Origin: Pseudomonadota bacterium
Lineage (GTDB): Bacteria; Pseudomonadota; Alphaproteobacteria; Sphingomonadales; SMXR01
Direction: 5' to 3'
DNA: 10,780 nucleotides
Assembly: GCA_022568115.1 (NCBI GenBank)
Contig: JADFFP010000019.1
Coordinates: forward strand, 1 to 10,780
Below are positions 5,193 through 10,780 of the stretch, piece by piece. Each line of letters opens with the position of its first letter. Position 1 is the stretch's first letter. Made by a program: the position numbers and the translations under genes. Under the pieces are notes generated by a model that saw only the letters and a program-made list of their open reading frames with translations, was not told the origin of the DNA and made no database searches.

Positions 5193-6689
5193 TTATTTCA
5201 GCGTCGGGATCAGGAAATCGGCGCCCGGCGTAATCAGGCTCGGCCATCGGGAGGTCACGGTCTTGATCTTGGTCCAGAATCGCACCCCTTCCAGGCCGTG
5301 CTGGTTAATGCCGCCAAAAGCACTATCCTTCCAGCCGCCGAAGGTATGAAAGCTGAGCGGCACCGGGATCGGCACATTGATGCCGACCATGCCGGCCTGG
5401 ACCTTGTCGGCGAACTCGCGGGCGGCATCGCCGTCGGCGGTAAAGATCGAGGCGCCGTTGCCGTAGCGGTGGAGCGAGGGCAAGCGGATCGCCTGCTCAA
5501 AATCATCGGCGCGCATGACCTGCAGGACGGGCCCGAAAATTTCATCCTGGTAGGATTTCATCTCAGCGGTGACCTGGTCGAACAGCGACCCGGCCATGAA
5601 AAATCCGTTCTCGTAGCCCTGGATATTTACCTCGCGCCCGTCGACCACCAGCTCGGCCCCTTCCTTGACGCCGAGATCGATGTAGCCCTTGACCTTCTCC
5701 CAGTGGGCGCGGGTCACCAGCGGGCCCATTTCGCTGGCCGGATCCATCGAAGGCCCGACCTTGATCTCCTCGACCCGGGGTTTCAGCATCTCAACCAGCT
5801 TGTCGCCGACGTCGCCGACCGCGACCGCGACCGAGATCGCCATACAGCGCTCGCCGGCCGAGCCGTAGGCGGAGCCGATCAGGGCATCGACGGTCTTATT
5901 CAGATCAGCATCGGGCATGACAATCATGTGGTTCTTGGCGCCGCCCATCGCCTGGCAGCGTTTGCTGTTGGCGGCGGCGGTGGCGTAGATGTATTTGGCG
6001 ATCCCGGTGGAGCCGACGAACGAGACCGCCTGAACCCGCGCATCACCCAGGATCGCGTCGACCGCCACCTTGTCGCCGTTGACGACGTTGAGCACGCCCT
6101 TGGGCAGTCCCGCCTCCTCAAACAGCTCGGCCAGCCGGAGCGGCACACTGGGGTCTTTTTCGGACGGTTTCAGGATGAAGGTATTGCCGCAGGCGATCGC
6201 CATCACATACATCCACATCGGCACCATCACCGGGAAATTAAAGGGCGTAATGCCGGCGCAAACGCCAAGCGGTTTGCGCATCGAATACATATCGATGCCG
6301 GTCGCGACGTTATCGGAAAACTCACCCTTCATGGCGTGCGATATGCCGATTGCAAACTCGATCACCTCGATGCCGCGCTGGACCGAGCCTTTGGCGTCCT
6401 CGAAGACCTTGCCGTGCTCGTTAGAGAGAAGTTCAGCCAGTTCATCCTGATGGGCGTTGCACAGCTCGAGATACTTCATCATGATGCGCGAACGCCTGAC
6501 CACGGAGGTTTGCGACCAGCCCGGGAACGCCTGTTCGGCGACAGTGATGGCGGCTTCCATCTCGGATTTTGAGGCGAGCGGGCATTGGCCTGAAACCTCG
6601 CCGGTGGTCGGGTTGAAAACCTCGCCGAAGCGCCCCGATTTGCCCTTCACGTGCTGGCCGCCGATATAGTGGGTGTGCTCTTTTGCCAT
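5193..6689 (-). CDS. mmsA: Methylmalonate-semialdehyde dehydrogenase (CoA-acylating)
   Basis: A 498-residue aldehyde dehydrogenase that turns methylmalonate semialdehyde, CoA and NAD into propionyl-CoA with loss of carbonate. It is the last step of the distal valine pathway. Seen: TPFNFPVMVPMWM (148-160) with N151, CGNTFILKPSEKDPSVP (167-183), nucleotide-binding FVGSTGIAKYIY (224-235), GAKNHMIVMPDAD (250-262), and catalytic C282 in GSAGERCMAIS. This block and NVPIPVPLSFHTFGGWKDSAFG (438-459) are typical of the MmsA/IolA branch rather than of ordinary ALDHs. The length is normal. The ATG at 6689 has AAGGA nine bases upstream. MmsA uses the product of MmsB, yet lies 1.3 kb upstream of the rest of the cluster behind repeats and terminator-like hairpins. 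The role as MmsA rather than IolA is inferred from the neighbours. Confidence 0.93.
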   Translation of the reverse strand: MAKEHTHYIGGQHVKGKSGRFGEVFNPTTGEVSGQCPLASKSEMEAAITVAEQAFPGWSQTSVVRRSRIMMKYLELCNAHQDELAELLSNEHGKVFEDAKGSVQRGIEVIEFAIGISHAMKGEFSDNVATGIDMYSMRKPLGVCAGITPFNFPVMVPMWMYVMAIACGNTFILKPSEKDPSVPLRLAELFEEAGLPKGVLNVVNGDKVAVDAILGDARVQAVSFVGSTGIAKYIYATAAANSKRCQAMGGAKNHMIVMPDADLNKTVDALIGSAYGSAGERCMAISVAVAVGDVGDKLVEMLKPRVEEIKVGPSMDPASEMGPLVTRAHWEKVKGYIDLGVKEGAELVVDGREVNIQGYENGFFMAGSLFDQVTAEMKSYQDEIFGPVLQVMRADDFEQAIRLPSLHRYGNGASIFTADGDAAREFADKVQAGMVGINVPIPVPLSFHTFGGWKDSAFGGINQHGLEGVRFWTKIKTVTSRWPSLITPGADFLIPTLK

Positions 6690-6732
6690 CGAATAAAATC
6701 CTTGGAGTCTTTATGAATTTCTGTCACAGGGT

Positions 6733-6762
6733 TTTATAAGGGTTTACGTATAACCATTTGAA
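6733..6762 (-). promoter_or_regulatory. Candidate mmsA promoter
   Basis: On the minus strand TTCAAA, an 18-bp spacer and TATAAA are positioned to give a leader of about 35 nt before the mmsA ATG. The -10 is good and the -35 moderate. The match is by eye. Confidence 0.35.
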
Positions 6763-6773
6763 GCCGCGTTCAA
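6758..6773. promoter_or_regulatory. Inverted repeat in the divergent promoter region, possible operator
   Basis: TTGAA-GCCGCG-TTCAA is a 5+5 dyad with a 6-bp spacer. It lies in the 111-bp gap between mmsA (minus) and the retropepsin-like lipoprotein (plus) and overlaps the candidate mmsA -35 box. A regulator bound here could affect either gene. No copy was found upstream of the isobutyryl-CoA dehydrogenase. Confidence 0.3.
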
Positions 6774-6800
6774 GAAAATTACCGGGCTTGGGGGAATTTC

Positions 6801-7634
6801 ATGCCAGATCGCCTGTTCAGATGTGCTTTTTTAGTGCTGGGGTTGGCTCTTTTGGGGTGCCAGCCGCCCGCCCCTGAACAAACTCCCGTTGAGCTGAAGC
6901 TGGAAAAATATGCCGGCGAGCTGAAGGTCATCAAGCTTGAGCAGGACGGCGAGGTTTACTCTTTTCTCTATGACACCGGCGGCGGCTGGACGGTTCTGGA
7001 TGGGGCATACGCCGGGGCGTTCGGCTGCACCCCTTGTGGCAGGACGGTCGGTTTCAGGCTGTCCGGGGAGCGGGTGGAATCTCAAAACTGCAAGGCGATT
7101 ACCCTTGATTTCGGCGGCCTTGAAGTGACCACAGCGCCCAAGGTCATGGATATCAATTCTTTTCTCCCCGATGGCCTGCCGAAACTCGCCGGGCTATTTT
7201 CTCTCCAGACCTTTAAGGATTACCTCGTCACCATCGATTACACCGGCGGCCTTGTGACCATCGAAACGCCGGAAAGCTTTCTGCTGCGCACCCGCGGCAT
7301 GACCGAAATCCCGCTGAAAGTCACATCCGAGCAGGATGGCGGGAGCATCACCATGTTCACCCGGGTGCTGGACGCCCCGGAACCCTTATGGTTTTATCTC
7401 GATTCCGGCAACCTTCGAAGTGTCCTGGTCGCCCCTCATGCGGCGGACTTGTTAGGGCTGGAGGGCGATGGCTCCCTGACCCTCCAAATCGCTGGTCAGC
7501 CCTATGAAACAACCGGCGAAGTAATGGACATGATCTACGATGGTGCCCTTGATGTCCGCTTCTTCAAAAGCTACGTGATTTCCCTCGATCTGAAAAACTC
7601 CCGGGCTTGGGTGCAATGGAACAAAGCCGAATAA
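6801..7634 (+). CDS. Two-lobed retropepsin-like aspartic protease lipoprotein
   Basis: A 277-residue predicted lipoprotein. A short signal peptide ends in ALLGC with C20 as the lipidated residue; Q21 at +2 would suit outer-membrane sorting. The mature part contains two similar halves. Lobe 1 has YSFLYDTGGGWTVLD with D58-T59-G60, then the hydrophobic element GLFSLQTFKDYLVTIDYTGG (131-150). Lobe 2 has LWFYLDSGNLRSVLV with D201-S202-G203, then FFKSYVISLDLKNSRAWV (254-271). DTG/DSG followed by such a strand pair is the hallmark of retropepsin/pepsin-like folds, and two lobes in one chain would supply both catalytic Asp. C76 and C79 form a CTPC motif soon after the first Asp, with a third Cys at 97. 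GGGGGA about six bases before the ATG supports the start. Proteolytic activity and target are inferred, and a binding-only role is possible. Confidence 0.7.
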   Translation: MPDRLFRCAFLVLGLALLGCQPPAPEQTPVELKLEKYAGELKVIKLEQDGEVYSFLYDTGGGWTVLDGAYAGAFGCTPCGRTVGFRLSGERVESQNCKAITLDFGGLEVTTAPKVMDINSFLPDGLPKLAGLFSLQTFKDYLVTIDYTGGLVTIETPESFLLRTRGMTEIPLKVTSEQDGGSITMFTRVLDAPEPLWFYLDSGNLRSVLVAPHAADLLGLEGDGSLTLQIAGQPYETTGEVMDMIYDGALDVRFFKSYVISLDLKNSRAWVQWNKAE

Positions 7635-8701
<1,067 letters not shown>

Positions 8702-8702
<1 letters not shown>

Positions 8703-9445
8703 TGCCCGAGATATTTACAGGGGAGGCCTTGGCCGCGCTGGCGACCCTGACCGTTCTTGAGATCATCCTCGGCATCGACAATATCGTCTTTATCTCGATC
8801 GTCGCCCAGAAACTGCCCCCCAGGCAGCGCCAGCGGGCGCGCCAACTGGGCTTGCTGGGAGCGCTCGTCATCCGTCTGGTGCTGCTCTATTTCATTGTCT
8901 GGATCATCGGCCTGACGGCAAACCTGTTCAGCCTGATGGGCATGGATTTTTCCTGGCGCGATCTGATCCTGATCGCCGGCGGGCTGTTTCTGCTCGGCAA
9001 GGGCACGCTTGAAATCCATGAAAATATCGAGGGCAACCCGAAACACCTGATCCGGCCGAAAAAGGCCGCCGCCAACCTTTTTCTGATGGTGGTCGCCCAG
9101 ATCGTCGTTCTCGATATGGTGTTCTCGCTCGACAGCATCCTGACCGCAATCGGCATGGCCAAACAGCTGTGGGTGATGGTCACCGCGATTATGATTTCGA
9201 TCGCGGTGATGATGTGGGCGCTCAGCCCAGTCAGCGGCTTTATTGAAAAACACCCGACCGTCAAGATGCTGGCGCTTTCGTTCCTGCTTTTGATCGGCAT
9301 GGCGCTGATCGCCGACGGCCTCGGCACCCACATCCCGCGCGGCTACCTTTATTTCGCGATTACCTTTTCGATTTTTGTCGAAGCCTTGAACCTGGCTGCC
9401 CGCCGCAGCCGGGAAAAGCGGCGCAAGAGAAAAAAGAAGGGTTAA
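8702..9445 (+). CDS. TerC-family integral membrane protein
   Basis: A 247-residue inner-membrane protein with about seven hydrophobic helices and a strongly basic C-terminus (RRSREKRRKRKKKG). Family motifs are VLEIILGIDNIVFISI (18-33) with E20 and D26, and VVLDMVFSLDSILTAIGM (135-152) with D138 and D144. Acidic residues in these repeated helices are conserved in TerC proteins. Members have been linked to tellurite resistance and, in recent work on Bacillus relatives, to manganese export; the substrate here is not shown. The ATG at 8702 overlaps the hemB TGA by one base and has no clear ribosome binding site of its own, suggesting translational coupling; a TTG at 8699 is a less likely start. 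HemB depends on a divalent metal, so pairing with a possible metal exporter is suggestive only. Confidence 0.85.
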
Positions 9446-9453
9446 GCCTTAAC
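9441..9453. repeat. Palindrome holding the stop codons of two convergent genes
   Basis: GTTAAGCCTTAAC is a 5+5 inverted repeat. Its left TAA ends the TerC gene on the plus strand, and the complement of its right TTA ends the secreted-protein gene on the minus strand. The two genes are 3 nt apart. There is no T-run, so it is a poor intrinsic terminator. Confidence 0.6.
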
Positions 9454-10309
9454 GGTTCCTGCCCGCCCGGTCTTCCTCAAAGTGGCGCTGGCGCATCGCG
9501 TCCAATTCCGCGTCCTGGCGGCCTTGAAGGGCTTTTTTGGCGGCCTTCGGGTCAGGATAGGTGCCTTGGCTGGCTTTGAAATTATCCCGCTCCTCACGGT
9601 GCTTCCGGTTCAACGCCCGGACTTCCTCCCGCTGGCGCCTGTTTCTTTCCTTCTTTGTTTCTGGCCGGGCCGGGCTGCTTGAAGGGGTTTCGGTTTTTAC
9701 CTCCTGCGCCTCGGGCTGGGGCGGCGGTACGGTTTCCTGTACCGGTTCCTGGACCGGCTCCACCTTGGTTTCCTGGGATTCCACCTTTACAGGCTCCTGA
9801 ACCGGCTCCTTTACTGGCTCTTGAACCGGAACTGCTTCAGTTTCCTGGGGTTCCGCAATAGCCTCTTGAGCAACCGGCGGGGGACTGACGGCAGGAGGGG
9901 TCATGCCCGGTTCAGGTTCAGTCTTTCCCTGAAGAATATTGATGCGGTAAGCCATGGTGCTGGAGATTTGCGCGCTGGCCTGGATAAAATCGAAGGTATA
10001 AGACCCGCACGGGTTGGCCACTTCGTCATTGGCGGCTTCCTGAATTCCGGTGTTCAGCTGTTCGAAAGCCTCCGCGGGCATGATGGTCGCCATAAAGCTT
10101 TTTACAATGGCATGATTTTCGGCAAACAGGTCCGCCGCTTTTGGGTAAAGCTGGCGGCAGCGCTGATCGATGCCTAAGCCGAGCGTAACGGTGGCGTATT
10201 GGTTCAGCAATTGCTCGAACGCCTGGTCCTCGGGCGATAGCGCTTCCTGGGCGATGGCCGGAGCGGAACCAGCCAGAAAGGCGGCCAGGGGGATTAGGAA
10301 TTTTCTCAA
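9449..10309 (-). CDS. Secreted protein with Cys-pair domain, Pro/Glu/Val repeat and basic tail; function unknown
   Basis: A 286-residue predicted exported protein with a Sec signal peptide (MRKFLIPLAAFLAGSAPAIA, probable cleavage after A20). Residues 25-128 form a mostly helical domain with C51 and C101, likely a disulfide. Residues 131-218 are Pro/Glu/Gln/Val-rich and disordered-looking, with repeated QEPV units (163-193). Residues 219-286 are very charged (KKERNRRQREEVRALNRKHREER, DAMRQRHFEEDRAGRNR) and probably a helix or coiled coil. The start is a TTG at 10309 with AAAGGA about eight bases upstream, which puts the signal peptide exactly at the N-terminus. The gene converges on the TerC gene with a 3-nt gap. 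Its Cys-pair domain is related to the next gene upstream. A stalk-like protein spanning the periplasm is one possibility; I recognise no family. Confidence 0.75.
   Translation of the reverse strand: MRKFLIPLAAFLAGSAPAIAQEALSPEDQAFEQLLNQYATVTLGLGIDQRCRQLYPKAADLFAENHAIVKSFMATIMPAEAFEQLNTGIQEAANDEVANPCGSYTFDFIQASAQISSTMAYRINILQGKTEPEPGMTPPAVSPPPVAQEAIAEPQETEAVPVQEPVKEPVQEPVKVESQETKVEPVQEPVQETVPPPQPEAQEVKTETPSSSPARPETKKERNRRQREEVRALNRKHREERDNFKASQGTYPDPKAAKKALQGRQDAELDAMRQRHFEEDRAGRNR
9731..9826 (-). repeat. Degenerate repeat encoding QEPV units
   Basis: Imperfect 12-15-bp units around GGTTCCTGNACCGG and CCTTTAC (plus-strand reading) encode VQEPVKEPVQEPV and, after a gap, VEPVQEPVQE. Copies have diverged at third positions, so the array is older than the Gly-Asp-Asp repeat at 4297-4425. 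Confidence 0.6.
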
Positions 10310-10375
10310 AGGGCTTGTCCTTTCACTGACTTTCCGGGAATGTAGGACGCTTGAAGTCTGCGCTCAAGGAGTTTT

Positions 10376-10404
10376 TATATAACTTCTGGTTTCTTGTTCA
10401 CAAG
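10376..10404 (-). promoter_or_regulatory. Candidate promoter of the secreted-protein gene
   Basis: In the gap between the two minus-strand paralogs, TTGTGA and a TATATA/TATAAA box are 16-18 bp apart on the minus strand. A dyad CTTGT-TC-ACAAG (10393-10404) overlaps the -35. The boxes are partial matches. The gene could instead be cotranscribed from the upstream paralog. Confidence 0.25.
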
Positions 10405-10419
10405 CGGCAGCGGCGATTT

Positions 10420-10779
10420 TCAAGGATTCTGGATATCTACAAGAAACTCGATTCGGCTGATAAGAAAATTGGAATTACTCATGGAATTTATAAGAAGTTC
10501 ATTGGTTTTACTCCCACAAGAACCAAAACTTTCCTCATTAACCGCGGCTTCAGCCCGGTTGGAAAAAAGTATTTTGGTTTCTTCGTCAATGAGCACACCG
10601 AGCACTTCGTTTGCCCTCTGATGCCTGTTGGCAAGGGCCTGAATATCAGCCTCCGGAAGGCCAGGGCACCTCAAAGACAGGAAATATCCCATCGACAAAG
10701 CTGAATAGGCCTCAACGGTATAATTACGTTGTTTATCCAGGTACAGGGGAATGACCTTGCTCGCCAGGGTTAGTGCTTC
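10420..10779 (-). CDS. Partial gene, paralog of the adjacent secreted Cys-pair protein; function unknown
   Basis: The frame is open from the right edge of the window to TGA at 10420, giving 119 residues of C-terminal sequence; the start, and any signal peptide, lie outside. The frame runs EALTLASKVIPLYLDKQR... and continues through LSLRCPGLP and GSCGSKTNELL. Its Cys pair (C38 and C88 of the visible part) has the same 50-residue spacing as C51/C101 of the gene at 9449-10309. Y at 13 before the first Cys, RC, a central Ala-x-x-His, and CGSxT after the second Cys also agree. It stops about where that neighbour's Pro/Glu/Val region begins, so it lacks the repeat and basic tail. An internal TTG (10698) is not needed, because the frame continues upstream without a stop. 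Existence as a coding gene rests on this similarity and the open frame. Confidence 0.65.
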   Translation of the reverse strand, partial: EALTLASKVIPLYLDKQRNYTVEAYSALSMGYFLSLRCPGLPEADIQALANRHQRANEVLGVLIDEETKILFSNRAEAAVNEESFGSCGSKTNELLINSMSNSNFLISRIEFLVDIQNP

Positions 10780-10780
10780 T

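Noticed and set aside
4924..5247. A 107-codon minus-strand frame through the repeat region
   Set aside because: It overlaps the mmsA 3' end and is composed of repeat DNA, without a ribosome binding site or sensible protein features.
5184..6572. A 462-codon plus-strand open frame opposite mmsA
   Set aside because: It is the complement shadow of a gene with complete ALDH motifs. Its composition (many His, Arg, Asp, Gly) is typical of antisense frames in GC-rich DNA, and it has no ribosome binding site.
10351..10704. A 117-codon plus-strand frame at the right end
   Set aside because: It is antisense to the partial gene that shows clear similarity to its neighbour (conserved Cys pair), so the minus-strand reading is preferred.

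Overview
The window looks like chromosomal DNA of an alphaproteobacterium with moderately high GC. The pointers are an LdtR-type MarR regulator, a HemB whose metal-site cysteines are replaced by aspartate, a mitochondrial-like valine catabolic gene set, and short GC-rich palindromic repeats between genes. The order or genus cannot be fixed from the sequence alone. There are no rRNA, tRNA, CRISPR, transposase or phage genes.

Left half, minus strand (about 6.7 kb down to 0.08 kb): a valine (isobutyryl-CoA) degradation set. Read in the direction of transcription it runs mmsA (methylmalonate-semialdehyde dehydrogenase), a 1.3-kb interruption, isobutyryl-CoA dehydrogenase, 3-hydroxyisobutyryl-CoA hydrolase, mmsB (3-hydroxyisobutyrate dehydrogenase), then an LdtR-like regulator. 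The last three enzyme genes are tightly packed (gaps of 6 and 22 nt). The enzymes carry isobutyryl-CoA to propionyl-CoA, except that the enoyl-CoA hydratase that hydrates methacrylyl-CoA is not encoded here.

The interruption (3.9-5.2 kb) is the least ordinary part. It holds, on the plus strand, a small extremely acidic lipoprotein built from heptads with paired Met and a Gly-Asp-Asp tandem repeat. It also holds, on the minus strand, a 25-codon single-membrane-helix ORF with a good ribosome binding site, several terminator-like hairpins, and a nest of palindromic and direct repeats around 4.77-5.16 kb.

Right half: a divergent promoter region (6690-6800) separates mmsA from three plus-strand genes. 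These are a two-lobed retropepsin-like lipoprotein, hemB (porphobilinogen synthase) and a TerC-family membrane protein whose start overlaps the hemB stop by one base. Converging on them from the right edge are two minus-strand genes of unknown function. One is a complete secreted protein with a Pro/Glu/Val repeat and a basic tail; the other is cut by the window end. Hand alignment indicates that these two are tandem paralogs sharing a Cys pair with identical 50-residue spacing.

Most of the window is ordinary metabolism. The points most worth checking are the paralogous Cys-pair proteins, the acidic lipoprotein with the 25-aa ORF inside the valine cluster, the repeat nest, and the dyad in the mmsA/lipoprotein divergent promoter.
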